This document shows, piece after piece, positions 20,901-33,440 of a DNA stretch of 64,000 bases (its first letter is position 1; each line of letters begins with the position of its first letter). Location of the stretch: positions 15,199,876 through 15,263,875 of the forward strand of contig NC_067115.1 of assembly GCF_021347895.1 (NCBI RefSeq), read 5' to 3'. Origin of the DNA: Acanthochromis polyacanthus (taxonomy: Eukaryota; Chordata; Actinopteri; Pomacentridae). The notes under the pieces are model-generated. The model was not told where the DNA came from. It made no database searches and saw nothing but the letters and a program-made list of their open reading frames with translations. Made by a program: the position numbers and the translations under genes.

Positions 20901-23583
20901 CAATCCCACAATACATAGCTCCACATTTTATAGTTGTGAAAACGAACAACTATGTAACACTGCACCTGCTACTGATGACACAAATGGGCGATGACTCATA
21001 TGTGTTCACAATCTTAATTTACTGCTCACTATAGAGGAAGCTAATGAGCGTGAATTACGTCAGGAGAAGTGAACTAGAGTGATGTCGGATGTAGCCACAC
21101 AGATTTTTTTAATTACTCTGATTAGACCATCACTTGGGCTGAAGATGAATGGGGCTGTGCTTGGAACAAAGCTGCAAAGTGGGAGAATCTGCAGTTTTTT
21201 TCTCGTTCATGTTCCCATCATGATGTATTAGAGGAGCTTCATACACAGCTGCCACTTAGTCTAGCTGCTATTTTTTCCCAGCGGTCTCTCTATTTTAAAA
21301 TTTTAATCCATCGAGTTTTATTTTTGCAAAAAAGCTACAAAACTTTATCAGTTCATCCTCCAAGTGTGCAGTTTCACTTCAAATGTGCTGGCGATGTCTT
21401 TAAGTTTGGTATCAATTTTCCCTTCATACATCCATGATAAGAAACGCAGAAACATGGGACTTTCCATTGTAATCTAACGACTGTATTGAGGCCTTGAATT
21501 AAAATTCTTTCAATTTAGTTTCATCTGCCATCTCTATGTATAAGCCCTGCGACAGACTGGTGACCTGTCCAGGGTGTCCCCTGCCTTCGCCCGAGTCAGC
21601 TGAGATAGACTACAGCGCCCCCCGCGACCCTAGTGAGGATGTATAGAGAATGGATGGATGGATGGATCTCTCTGTATAATAGTACCAATGAGCCTTGGCC
21701 ACTGCTGCAGTGCATGAGTCAGAGTAAAGTTAAAATACTTTGTAGTTGCAGTTCATAACAAATGTTATAATAAGGATGAGAGCTTGCAAAATTATAGAGA
21801 CAAACCTAAAAAGTCCCCTTTGAGCAAACACTTGGTGACAGTAGCAGGAAAAAAATCTCAGACAAAACCAGACTCAGGGGGAGCAGCCATCTGCCTCAGC
21901 CATTTGGGTTGAGAAACACTGAGCAAAAACAAATGATAGCTACTGAGCAGGTTGGTGGGAACGGTACCTGCAGATCTTAAATATGCAGATCTGGAGACAG
22001 GGATATAAGCAGAACAAATATGGAAAGAATGGACAGAGAAGAAAAAGCGCAAACTGTGGCAGCCAGAAGACACAAACTTAATGAAGTGCAATAGTTGCAT
22101 ATACATGCATGGAGGGAAAGGGGGGAGAGAGCAAAACAAGATGTTTAACTAATTAAATTGAACCCAAAAGTAAAAATAAGTTGACTAAGGCACAGTTAGT
22201 AGTGCACGTCTCAGTGTTTTAAACTTCATGAAGGGATGATTCACTGAAGGTCAGTTAACTTGTACTTGGACTTCATCTATATGGATCCCCACAGTTCAGC
22301 ACGCATGTCACACATGGATTAACTGCAAAGTTTAACTATTGTAGTATGAAATACCGTTTTACTGCTTGTTTAGATGAAAGAATCAGCCCTTTCAATGACA
22401 TTGCTAACCTCCTTGCACACACATGTTCTACTAAAACGTTTACAGTATTTTACAGGGACACTGTTGCTGCATCCTGAGCTTAACACCGCCCATAAGGATT
22501 GTGATTGGTTTAAAGAAATACAAACAACCCATAACCTTTTTTCTCCCAAATAGCAGAATGATGATGAGGTACAGACAGACCATTCTAAGATGCTAACACA
22601 GTGTTGTGGAGTGTTGTGTTCATGATTCATATGTAGTTTAACCTACATAGTGTGAAACAGATTTACTGCTGCTACCATAATGTGTTGCAGTTGACCCTGA
22701 TCCAGATCTACACCACCATTTAATGGGTTCTTTGTGTACCCATGCACCACTTGATGAAATTTGGAAAGGTAGTTTTTGTTTAGTCCTGCTGACGGGCAAA
22801 CAGACAAATAAATGACACTGAAAACATACTTCTGCTGTGTCAAGGAATAATTTCCTATATCTCTACACAGAACAGGGCATGTTTAAAAAAATAGTTAACG
22901 GTTACAGCAGTAATTAGACCTTGTACTGTGAGTTTTGTGATCGGTGCACCCCTATCTCTGATGCATTTGTTAACTGTGGATTCAAACAGGACTTGTTCAT
23001 GCTGTATAAGCACTCCAACTGTGAGTCACCTTCCATTGACTATTGGAATAATGGAAGGCACTCCCAAGACCGCTCCTCCCATTTCACAATTTTATTATGC
23101 GAGGCCATAAGACTCCATGCACCACTAAGCATAATACAATAAAATTCATCCACCCCTGCAAAGCCAGCAGGAGAGATGATTAAATGTAAACAAATTTCTA
23201 CAGGTCTAATCAGCTAGAATTAAAGCAGTTGCATGAGTTTATGTTCATGTTATGCTATAATGTAAATGATATCAAACCTGTTAGCTTGAATAAAACCTGT
23301 AACTTGTGCGTGTTTTAGCTCTCCGAAGCGGAACATACCACGGCAGCCACGGGAGTGTCCGTCCTGGCATCGCCTTCAGAGGCCAGGTATACCAACCTAC
23401 TGAGATGGCTTTGGTCATGAATGGGGGTACAGTAAGTATGGCAGAAACACAAACTCTATGTATGTGAGTCTCACTCAATCACTAGACAACTCACCTGGAA
23501 GTTACTGCGCTTCCTCACTGCGTCTTTGTCTCCTGTAGATGCCCACAGCTCCAATTAACTACACTGGACGACGGTTATGGTAA
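17932..23583 (+). CDS. gprc5b: GPRC5B-like orphan class C G-protein-coupled receptor
   Basis: Three exons join in phase, 17932-19021, 23319-23431 and 23539-23583, giving 415 residues (human GPRC5B is about 403). The large first exon carries a signal peptide (MALSPIIICLL...), a short ectodomain with cysteines, and seven hydrophobic helices at roughly 45-69, 82-104, 114-136, 147-172, 190-215, 244-266 and 290-312. Family marks include LCDLESVWGVV before TM1, CVVRRAFWGPLFALCFS in TM3, WVAWLGFYLYG in TM6, and an NQAFSMEE tail motif. The last two exons encode VYQPTEMALVMNGG and the terminal PTAPINYTGRRLW, which I recall as GPRC5B-like. The loop between TM5 and TM6 has an acidic insert and the loop before TM7 a basic insert compared with the human protein. 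Frame upstream of the ATG is open only because of a CT repeat; the acceptor at 17903 shows it is not coding. GPRC5C is the closest alternative. Confidence 0.9.
21543..21666 (+). mobile_element. Teleost SINE-like repeat, copy 4 (3' part only)
   Basis: Contains GACAGACTGGTGACCTGTCC, then GAGTCAGCTGAGATAG, and a GGATGGATGGATGG tail. It lacks the head and has lost part of the GATAAAGCGGTG block. Confidence 0.8.
22476..22575 (+). repeat. Unnamed dispersed repeat, member A
   Basis: Shares GATTGGTTTAAA-AAATACA, a C/T-rich CTCC-ATAG-AGAATGAT core and surrounding sequence with 46840-46945. Two diverged copies in one window suggest an old interspersed repeat. No terminal structure was seen. Confidence 0.5.
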
Positions 23584-26500
23584 TAAGGGCTGAGATTTGA
23601 AGAGGAAACACTCCAGTCACATTGGTAATGTAGAAGAGTCTGCTGTCGCCTAAGAAGAAAGAAATATGAACATCACATATCATATAATGGATTGACTTCA
23701 TGCGAAATAGATATCTTTAATGTGTTTGTGTTTCTGCGCACATGTATGGAGTTTACACTTTAAACTAATAGTATTTTTGCTTAAATTTCCTTAATTGCCT
23801 CAGAATGGATAGTAACTCACAAGAGATGGAGACAGCATTTACGGTGCATTATTTTGATCCACACAGATCAGCACATGCAGTCAACTGTAATCTGTACGTA
23901 CAGTAACAAGGAGTGTATAAATAGATGTTATATAGATAAGGTAAATAAAAAATAGATATGTATTGAACTACTAAATGAGCTGCTTTTAGGGGGAAAGCTG
24001 AAAGAGAGAAGTCAGCTTAAAAGATGATTTGAATGTAGTAAACATTTTTACCTGAGCAGCTCCGAACCAGTGCTGTTCCTTACTTCTGTCTGCTCATCAT
24101 TGATGTTTGCTTTGTAAAAAAAAAAGAAAAAGAAAAAAAAAAGAGTGCACTTTTTTGTTTGGCTTCAAGCTACAACTCAGACATGACACCTTTAGGATGA
24201 TTATGTAAATGACCTGCATACGCCTACAATGCTTGCCTGACCTCTGTATTTCATGCTGAAAAACCCCAAAGGACTCCCATAGTGCTTTTCTCTCTATTTA
24301 TCTTTGCTCCAGTATCAGTGCTTTTCTACCGTTTGGCACAATTCAAAATGTGTGTTACAGAATGCCATGTAATTGGAGCTTGTAAAGGGTTATGTGAGAG
24401 TGTTTTGTCTTTTAAAGAAGGATAATAAGCATAATTTAAAAAGCCATTTTAATACTGCAATACTAATTCTGCAGTATAGAGTTTACTGTTGGAGGATGTG
24501 ATTTTGCACTTTATCAGCAATGATTATATCTGGGAGTTGTGATATTTGAGATGCATGTAAAAGCACAGTTTAAGGTGTATTTTGTCAAAAAACAAATATG
24601 TGTTTTCTAGAGTTTTGATATTTAAACTAAAGGATCATTTGTAATTTTGAGTTTCAAAAATTCTCAACATTGGAAACAGCATTCGACAAAGCAGCCTGAC
24701 CTATTTTAAGCCAACTCTGGCATGACGTCATAAAAGGAGTGAGAAAAAATGTAAATGTATACGTTTTTAAGACAACTGGACAAATCCCTTTTGCAAAGGA
24801 AGACAGTGTGATTAGAAAAACAGTGAACAAATAGACTCCGTGGTCTGACTGTTTTGTTACCGACTTTTAGCATTTATTTACTCATGATTTCCCAAAGTCA
24901 CCCTGGATTCACTGAAGCTACTGATCATTAGAGACACTTTGTTTATATAGTATCATAAAAAACATCTGTGAACCCTTTGAAATTATCTGATTTTCTGCAT
25001 TAATTGATGGCCAGAGCTCACATATTCAAGACGAGCCTAAGTGTACTTTGATAGTGATCCTATGGACCAGTGGCTAATGTAACCAAGTGGCTTTTGTGGC
25101 TGATGTTACATTTTCATTGTCTAATACAGCTACATGTCCATTGTCCTCAATTGGTGCTGTTGATAAATATACTGATTACTGTATGCACTACTGTTTTTAC
25201 ACTACACATAGTGCTGCATGTTCATACCAAACTAGTTTCAAGTGATTTTAGCTAAACTTAGGCTTGCAGTATTGGTTTTATATATAAATAAGATAAATCC
25301 AGAGGGTTCACTTATTTTTATCTTCCCTCTGGATATTCTGGCATTCAGGATTCTCATAAATTTTAAATTCCATCAATTACACAGAAAATATTTGGCCATC
25401 CATCAATGTCAGTTTATCTGGAAACATGTACACTGGCAGCAGCTGCTTCAGTATTTTAACTCTGAGACAAAAAGACAAATAAAAGTCCCATCATATTTAA
25501 CTGGATTGTTGCAGTTTCTAGAGCAACAGTGAATTCTAACCAGAATGATTCACCCATTTGAAATGCAATTGTAACGCAGCTGTCATCACATTCATGCTGT
25601 GCCCATTCCTTTTCGCTATAACACACAATTGTCGATAATTTTGCTTTGGTGTACAAGTGTGTGCTCTGATATTGTACAATGAAACCAGAGGATTTTTATG
25701 TAATAACCCTATATAAAGGATTTTTAAACATATACTGCAGATGTTCCAAATGTGAATAAGCACTGGTATTTCCCTTTTGAAATGCTGTTATGATGATAGC
25801 ACTGTCACTGTTTTATGGCAGCATAACATGAATGTCTGTAATGTGATTTGCACAAAGTGGCTAATACATCAATTAACACTTTCTGTTAAATATTGTCTTG
25901 TCTTTTTACTGGAGGGATGTGTCAGCGTGTACTGACTGATATATGAAAACAATACACAACAGTTTAACATGAAACTGTCTTTAAAGGGACACTACAAACT
26001 GATGCAGACGATCCATATCGCTCACATTAAATTGTCTATCTTTATCGGATGTTTTTAGTCAAAACTCCGTCTACCATAAGAAAACTAATAGAACTTCACT
26101 GAATAAGTAACATTTACGTGACCTGTTCAGTTGTATATCAAAATTTGTCTGGAAGAATGGTGGATTTTAAAGGGAATCTCACATTTCCCATATTTTACAC
26201 AGCATATCCCTTCATTGTCAGCAACTATGAAGTAGCTTTATCATTAATTTTAGGCGCATCAAGTTAGGTTTGATTTTAGCGCCAAGTGCACGATGTAGGG
26301 GACACATCAAGTGATGTGTTGAATCGTGAGCCAATTCATGTCTGAGCTCACTCTGTCAGAAAATAGCCAAAATCCCTCACTGCATGTGGGAGTATTTTCA
26401 AAGGAAGCTTCCAGTAGTAAGTAAGTCGTGGCCTGTGGGTGGCTTCTCAAAAGTTAGTGTGCAGGTTGAAGGCTGGGTGCCAAGAGGCTGTAGGTGAAAG

Positions 26501-26595
26501 CTGATGTACAGTATATTTTGGTATAGTTTTTATTTAAAAACAATTCACTGTTCAGCTCCATATGCATCGATTTGCAGTGAGGGTTACTGCAAGAG

Positions 26596-26790
26596 GGCTG
26601 CACAGTGGATTGGAGGTTAGCTCTGTAGTCTTGCAGTAAGAAGGTTCCTGGTTTATATGATGCTCTGTGCCTTTCTGCATGGAGTTTACATGTTCTCCTT
26701 GCGAATGTGTGGGCCTTTTCTGCCTTCCTCCCACAGTCCAAAAGTATGCTGAGGTTAACTGATAATTCTAAATTGGCCATAGGAATGAAA
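26596..26790 (+). mobile_element. Teleost SINE-like repeat, copy 5 (head and middle)
   Basis: Begins GGGCTGCACAGTGGA with GGTTAGC (A-box-like), then TTCTGCATGGAGTTTACATG and CTTCCTCCCACAGTCCAAAA, and fades after TAAATTGGCCATAGG. The tail half is missing, the opposite of the 5'-truncated copies. Confidence 0.75.
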
Positions 26791-27558
26791 AAGTTCTAAA
26801 AATATGTTCCTGTTCACATGTCCATGTGGTGTTCTTAATTTGCTAAAAGCGATATCATGCGCAAAATAAGAAATCAGTTACACAGCTGAATATTGGCATC
26901 TTTAAACTGCAGTGTACTGGTGACAGTCTCAATAACAGATTCAGAAATCCACGGTTTCATATATAACAAGTCTAAGAAATCAATCCCGTCATCTTAGAGG
27001 GGGCTTTCTGTATCATTATTTGTCTTAAAATCAGTTTCCATTTTCAACATATACGGTGCAATTACTCCAGTAGAACAATTTGTCATTGTGTAGGTCAGAA
27101 TAGTTTTACAGTGAAAGATTCATAGGTGAGCTGGTGTGCTTGAACTGTACAGTAAGGGGGAAACCTAAAAGATTTGCACAATGGTGCAGTGTTAAATCAA
27201 GTCATTTCAAGGCAGGAAAGGCGTTCTTTTTCTGGAAAAAACTTGAGAGATGTAACTGATACACAGAGATGAGTGGTGATGAGTTAAATCAATGACCAGA
27301 TGAGGACTTCAATGTGTCTCTTTATGCTATTTTTAGTCAGTTAAAATGCTTATTTGTTGTTTACTTAGACTACTACAATCATTTGGACCTGCACCATGTG
27401 CATTTATTTTTCTGACTCACATCAAATGTGTCTTGAAAACATGTAGATTCAATGAATAAGAAGATATTACTCTAAACAAAAAATAAATGCACCATGCAAA
27501 GTGTCTTCTTTTCTGACATTAGAGAGAGTTAAAAAGTTACAAATCTTGTTTCAAGTGG

Positions 27559-27595
27559 TTTTTTGTTTTGTTTTGTTTTGTTTTGTTTTGTTTTT
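27559..27595. repeat. (TTTTG)n microsatellite
   Basis: About seven units of GTTTT in tandem. Confidence 0.9.
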
Positions 27596-28059
27596 AGCAA
27601 TTTTAGCAAATTGTACTCTAGAAGTTTTTGAGCTGTTCAACTGGTGGCAAATTCTTAATGACTGAGCTAAAACACATACTTGTCAGTTCAATAGTGTGAC
27701 CATTTATTGAGACACTCCTTTCGATTACCATCAGTGGGCAGTGGTGTCTCTGTGGTTGAGAGCCTGGGTTACTAGTCAGACAGGGGTTTAAGGGGCATAA
27801 CAACAAATCATTATTTCTTTACGTTAAAAACACTGGAAACAATTGGAAAAAAAAGATTGAATAATGTGTTTACATTTTTGTTCAGTACATGATCTACAAG
27901 CTAGCATTAGCTTTATCTTTGCCTGAGTGCGACACAAGTGGAAATTATACCCACTAGTACAGTAAATATAGTATACTAATACCAGTAACGATTAGACCAA
28001 ACTAATTAATACTAATGTTGAGTTAATTCCTAAAAACATAACTAAAATGACGACTATCA

Positions 28060-28196
28060 TACCTGTCGAACAGTATGTTTTAGTTCAGCTCGTCCCACTG
28101 TTCGTTGCTATGGACGCTCGTCTCATTGCTAATAGGAAGGAGGAGAAGCTACTTCCGGGTCAGAAACGTAAAATGTCATCCACGTGAAATTTCAAA
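28060..28196 (+). promoter_or_regulatory. knop1 promoter and 5' untranslated exon (probable)
   Basis: An ETS-type motif ACTTCCGG (28151-28158) and a GTTGCTATGGAC half resembling an RFX X-box (about 28104) lie just before a donor, TTTCAAA then GTGAGTAAAG, at 28196/28197. The only ATG in the stretch is followed by a stop within four codons, so the exon is taken as non-coding. Confidence 0.45.
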
Positions 28197-29658
28197 GTGA
28201 GTAAAGTAAGTAAACCGATCTTAAGTCTGCATGTTATCATACAGTGTGCAGCTGGGGCTGATCACTCTCACTGTGTCTTTGATTGTTTCTTTCTGCTTCG
28301 GTTCAAATTTTTAGCAGCTGTTTGCTCGCTAGCTAGCGTGGCTAGTTACAAAGAAATACACCGTTTTGTGAAAAACCCTTCGTTCAAATCATTCCGCATG
28401 AAGCAGGAATAGGCTCTTGGCGTGTTATTGGTGTGGATTTGGTGGTTATAAAAATATCGATAAAGCAGGCATCTTAACAGCAGGTAGTGTTTGAGTATTA
28501 CCACAGCTCAACATGTTTTCAGTGAAGTATAACAGGTATCGTTAGAAACAGTATGACGGAGTATGATCATTTGTTCACTCTATGTTTAAGATAGATTCCG
28601 ATGGGGATGTAATTTCTGTTTGGCAACTCTGCAGGTAATGATTTGCTACATCAGAGACCCTGTGAAGATAAAAGAAGTGTTCAAATCCTTTAAGTATCGA
28701 TACAGCAAATACGAATATTCCACTACAAGTAAAAAAACCCATTTAATTAAAACACTGGTTTGATCATTCTGACTGATTTATTCTTGTATATCATATCATA
28801 TTATATTAGTAATGTTTATACACTTGTGTGTCAGCAGCATGTTACTGTTGTAGCTGTTGCAGGTAAAGCTACTTTGAGCTGCTTTACAGTTTTATGTGCA
28901 GTCATGAGGCAGTGTGTTAAACGTAATCACTCTGCCACAAGCCCAAGAACTATGATGCTCCAGTTTGTGAATGTATCATAAGTAGTCAAGTGTAAAGCAT
29001 CTGAACATTGGATTAGAATAAACCCCAATGAAGCTGCACATGCAGCGAAGGTGGACACCACACTGGTTTGATTTTCCATCTATAAATCAAGACAATTACA
29101 TTGTTAATTAAAGTATTTTTCTTATCATCAGATCAAGGTATAATTACGTTTTGGTGTCACTTTCCTCAATTTTAGTCAGCTGAATGTTGGAGATAAAGAT
29201 GGAAAATGGATGGCCTTGGGTTCAGAGGGTGTGCAGAGTGACAGCTGTATAACCAGGGAGCAGAATGACTGAAACATCTGGATTCACAAGGCACAAACAG
29301 CACAGCCAACGCTAATGTTTCCTAGCTAGTGTATAAAATGTATGTCGTAAAGCTACCAAGCTATGTGCTTTATATTTACATATGTCTATGAAGATGTGCA
29401 CAGCAGTCTTCCTCATAGGCTGCCCTACATATGTGTACATTTGCAGCTTATGTAAGCAGTTATGACTGTCAGAAGACTGAATGTAATTCAAACTGTGTTA
29501 AATGCAGAAGTGTTACTTGGACCAACAAACGCGACTATACATATATTTAAGATGTGCAACATGATAGATGGAGGAGTAATTGATTCCCATATTCCAGTGT
29601 TTTTCATGCATTTTTCTAATAAACATTTTTGGCACACTTCTGTTTGGTTCCCTGCAGG

Positions 29659-32600
29659 AGAAGTGGTCGGCTTACAAGGAGACACTGATCAGCAGTCTAA
29701 GCCCAAGCAGTCGGCCAAAGCTTGTAAAATGAAGGTGGAGGAGGAGAAACTTCTAAAGAAGGAGAAGAAACACAAGAAAAAACAAGCATCTCTATCTGAA
29801 AACATAAATGATAGCGTTGCTGATGGAAGCCCAGTAGAGGTGAAAAAAGAAAAGAAGAAAAGTAAAAAGCATGATGACATGGCAATAGTGGAGGAGTCTT
29901 GGGATAGAAGTGATGAGAAGGAGGAGAAAAAGAAGAAGAAGAAAAGAAAAATTGTCAGTGATGTTTCAAATGATATCAATGGTTCAGGAAAAGAAGAAGG
30001 AGTCAGGAAAAAGAAGAAGAAGAAGAACGAACAGCCGGCTGAGAGTCAAGTAGAAACTAAACAGAATTCAGTAGAAGAAAAAGTGGAAAGGAAACAAAAG
30101 AAAAAGAAGAAAGTAAAGAATGAATCCGTAGAAATTAAACTGCACAGTGTTAGGAAAGCAGAGGAGGAAGAACATGAAGTTGAACAAGTAAATGTGTCGA
30201 AGAAAGTCAAGAAAGGAAAAAACAATAATAATATGAGCACAGAAGACAACCATGAGCCAGTTAAAGAAAAGAAAAAGAAGAAAAATAGCCTTCCAGCTAT
30301 GGATGGAATAAGTCAAACAAAAACAAAGAAAACTAAAGTGGTTGAATATGGAATGAAGTTAGAAACACCAGAAACTGAGGTTGAGGAGGTAAAAACAAAA
30401 AAGAAGACAAAGAAAGAAGCCAAAGTTAAAGAAAATGGAAATGAAGTGAAAGCAACTGAGATCAAAAGCAACAAGAAGAAAAGCAAATCTGCATCAGGCT
30501 GCGAGGTGGAAGGTGACAAAGTGGTCAGGAAGAAAAAAGGCAAACCTGCTAAAGACGAGATTATTGTCATAGAGGATGAAGAGAACACAGAGTTAAAGAA
30601 AAAAGGAAAAAAGAAAAGAACAGAATAGCTTCTGAGGAGGTCATTCAAGTTGAGGAGATGAAGCCAAAGAAGAAGAAAAGGAAAAGACAAAAGGTGAGGC
30701 GGATGAACTACAGTTAATCAAATATGAAACAGTTCAGCAGGACGGGCAGAATGAGGAGAATCCAGTAACAGCAGCTGTTGATGCTCCAAGCAAAAAGAGC
30801 AAAAAGAAAAATAGCCCTGCTCAAGAAGAACGGGTGAATGATGCCGACACAGATGCAAAAAATAGGAAGAAGAAAAAGATCAAGCGAGAACACGAGGACC
30901 CACACGTGAGTGAATTCGTCACAGGTTGTTGACATTGTGCTTGGATGTGGTTTAGAATTTGTTGTATGTTTAGTGATCTTGGTTTGTGTTTCAGGATTCT
31001 GCCCAAGCGGACGTTGTTTTCCTGTCAGAGAAGAGTGGAAACACTGATGAGATCACCATCAACCAGGTAAACAGGCTTTTAGTATCTTTCCACCGCTGTA
31101 AATATGATATATTTTGTTGGGAATACATACAATTTGACATTTAGGAAATGTAGTTAATTTCCTAAAGAAAGTTAAATGAGAATATGGATACATGGAGACG
31201 ATTAAAGCTACTATGACAGCAGAACTTAGCCTAGCTTCAGTGGTAGTTCTAGACAGATTTTACTGGGGGGGCAAGGTGGGCCAGTGTTTGACAACAATGA
31301 TATTTAAGCACTGAAAGCTTTTGTTTTTCTTTACATTAAAATCAAACAAATGTTCTGGTTTTTTTTATTTATTAAAAATGCATCAAATGAAACATTGAGG
31401 TTATCAGGGTCAGTGTTGAAATGTGTACAGTCAGGAAGATTTGAAATCAGTCACATGTAACAAAGTTGGTTTGGTTTCCTGATGTTCAAAATCCAAGAAC
31501 TAGATAGATAGATACTATAGTAATCCGAGGGATTAATAAAACATGCAACTTAAAAGTAATTAAAGCTGCTGCATAAATGTAGTGGAGCATAAAGTACAAT
31601 GTTTCCCTCTGACATGTAGTGGAGTGGAAGTATGGAAATTCTCAAGTAACATCTCAAAATTGAAATTAAGTGCAGTGCTTGAGTAAATATACTTACTTAC
31701 TTTCCATCACTGCTGGTCAGACATTGTGTTACTGTGATGGAAATACTGCAATCCACTTAGTAATTGGCCACAGAGTCAGTGCAGCACGACATTTGCTAAA
31801 TTAAGGAGTGCATGTTCCAAACCTGTTGAGTCATGGAGGAACTGTGTGGCTCATTGGAAACCTGTAAATCTAAAAATATTAATTTGATTTAATATCATGG
31901 AAAGGGGGCTGCACAGTGGAGTAGTGGTTAGCACTTTCGCCTTGAAGCAAGAAGATCCCTGGTTTGAGTCCCGGCCTGAACCCCGGATCTTTCTGCATGG
32001 AGTTTGCATGTTCTCCTTGTGCATGCATGGGTTCTCTCCGGGTACTCCGGCTTCCTCCCACAGTCCAAAAATATGCTGAGGTTAATTGATGACTCTAAAT
32101 TGCCCATAGGTGTGAATGTGGGTGTGATTGATTGTTTGTCTGTATATGTAGCCCTGTGACAGACTGGCGACCTGTCTAGGGTGTCCCTGCCTTCGCCCGA
32201 GTCAGCTGGGATAGACTTCAGCACCCCCCACGACCCTAGTGAGGATAAAGCGGTGTATAGAGGATGGATGGATGGATCACAGAAAGGAGCATTAGTAGCA
32301 TAGCACAAATGTTTAAACAGTACACTGAAAAGTTTGTTTTAGATTTTCCGTTTATCACTCTGAATGGATTTTGACAGTTTAAGCATCGTGTTTGGTGCAT
32401 AAAAGTCCTTTTTAGAAATAAAAATCTTGCAAGCACCTTTAAACTTTGTGGTTGGACTTGTCAGCTCTGAAATGTCGGTGGGTTTTAACACATTTTTTCT
32501 TATCAGGTCAAGTTTAATATCTCATGACTGTGTATCAGTTTTATGAGCAGAGATGAAAATAGCATCAATCTTCTCATCTTAGTTTCAGTTTGCAAAATAG

Positions 32601-33440
32601 CAAATGAGTGTAATTTCCAAAATGTTTAACAACCAATTGTCTATAATTTTGTTATGGTATGTTTAAGATTAGCTTCACTCTTCTTTTAATAGTCTTTGTA
32701 GAATCTCTGTTAAACTGCTTGGTGTCTCTGTAACTAGTGAGATGTGTTGTTTCTCATAGGAAAGAAGACAGGCTTTACAAATGGAGATTGATGAGGCCTC
32801 TCAACCTCAAAAACCAGCCAAACCTACGGTCAGTATTCATGCCTTTTATTGTTCAGAGAATAAAACTGTGGAACCTCTATGTGGCTCACTACCTTGACTG
32901 AGATGGAGCAAATTTATTGCTATTTTGTGCAGAAAACTTTATAAAAATATGCAACTCAGTCTCAGGTCCAGTTTTTGCAAGATCCACCATGTCCTAAAAG
33001 CCCTCATCTTTCATGCTCCATGCTAGGAGTTTGTAACAGATGCCAGAGATAAATAGATTATGATTTATGTGTAAATCAATTGAGAGATTCTTAATACATT
33101 TCTAAAATTTGTCCCTGGTGTCTCTGCTCCTCAGGGTTTTGGACAGTGGAGCACGGCCCAGTTTGACAGCTCAGAACAGCAGCAGAAGTTTCTCAGATTG
33201 ATGGGCGGCTTCAAAAAAGGCTTTCAGCCAGCTGGAACGAGCACAGGAAGAGCGAATATGGCACTGGGGAAGGACGCACAGCAGCAACTACAGCAAGGGC
33301 TTCTGGGAGACTTTGAGCGAGCCCATTCCCGCAGAATAGACTTCAGTAACAAGGGGGCAGGACTTGGGTTTACAGCACCATCCAATAAGAAGTTCTCTAT
33401 TGACATCAATGCAAGCCGCTCAGTTCGCTTTGATGATTGA
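29659..33440 (+). CDS. knop1: Lysine-rich nucleolar protein 1, frame interrupted twice
   Basis: KNOP1 is a nucleolar protein with lysine-rich repeats and a conserved C-terminal SMAP domain. The large exon (29659-30905, acceptor CCCTGCAG, first ATG at 29729) encodes repeated KKKK/E-rich blocks. Three further exons follow in phase: 30995-31066 (DVVFLSEKSGNTDEITINQ), 32760-32828 (ERRQALQMEIDEA) and 33135-33440 (GFGQW, FLRLMGGFKKGF, NMALGKDAQQQLQ, GAGLGF, KKFSIDINASRSVRFDD). The last three match the human C-terminus well. Inside the large exon the frame stops at 30626-30628. Coding resemblance resumes one frame over (ASEEVIQVEEMKPKKKKRK) and then in the third frame (GEADELQLIKYETV) up to the donor at 30905. 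Both shifts fall in A-rich runs and fit single-base losses. The gene is therefore either damaged or misassembled at homopolymers. A 5' non-coding exon near 28196 supports the ATG at 29729. Confidence 0.85.
31505..31550 (-). mobile_element. LINE 3'-tail remnant in knop1 intron
   Basis: TAGATAGATAGATACTATAG followed by TAATCCGAGGGATTAATAAA resembles, in reverse, the TTGATCCC-type 3' end of fish LINEs with a short tandem tail. No coding part is visible. Confidence 0.35.
31906..32278 (+). mobile_element. Teleost SINE-like repeat, copy 6 (full length)
   Basis: The most complete copy. The head is GGGCTGCACAGTGGAGTAGT with GGTTAGCACT (A-box-like) and CCTGGTTTGAGTCCCGG (B-box-like). The body contains GTTTGCATGTTCTCC, CTTCCTCCCACAGTCC, CTCTAAATTGCCCATAGG and GACCTGTCTAGGGTGTCC, and the tail GGATGGATGGATGG. 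It lies in the knop1 intron between exons at 31066 and 32760. The head's pol III box pattern suggests tRNA ancestry; no clear duplication flanks it. Confidence 0.85.

Larger units (their letters stand above)
19022..23318 (+). other. Intron 1 (coding) of gprc5b-like gene
   Basis: This 4.3-kb intron has no recognised embedded gene. It holds a SINE fragment (21543-21666) and a repeat segment near 22476-22575 that resembles another at 46840-46945. Confidence 0.6.
23584..28050. other. gprc5b 3' UTR and intergenic region
   Basis: The proximal part is presumably 3' UTR. Beyond it lie a partial SINE (26596-26790), a TTTTG microsatellite (27559-27595) and AT-rich DNA. In human, IQCK sits next to KNOP1 in this interval; I looked for its exons on the minus strand by eye and saw none, which is weak evidence of absence. 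Confidence 0.4.

Noticed and set aside
23584..28050. iqck expected next to knop1 by human synteny
   Set aside because: No exon resembling IQCK was seen by eye on the minus strand; without a profile search I do not claim presence or loss.
29689..30690. Minus-strand open frames rich in Phe, Leu and Ser
   Set aside because: They are antisense shadows of the lysine-rich knop1 exon (AAG/AAA read backwards as CTT/TTT).
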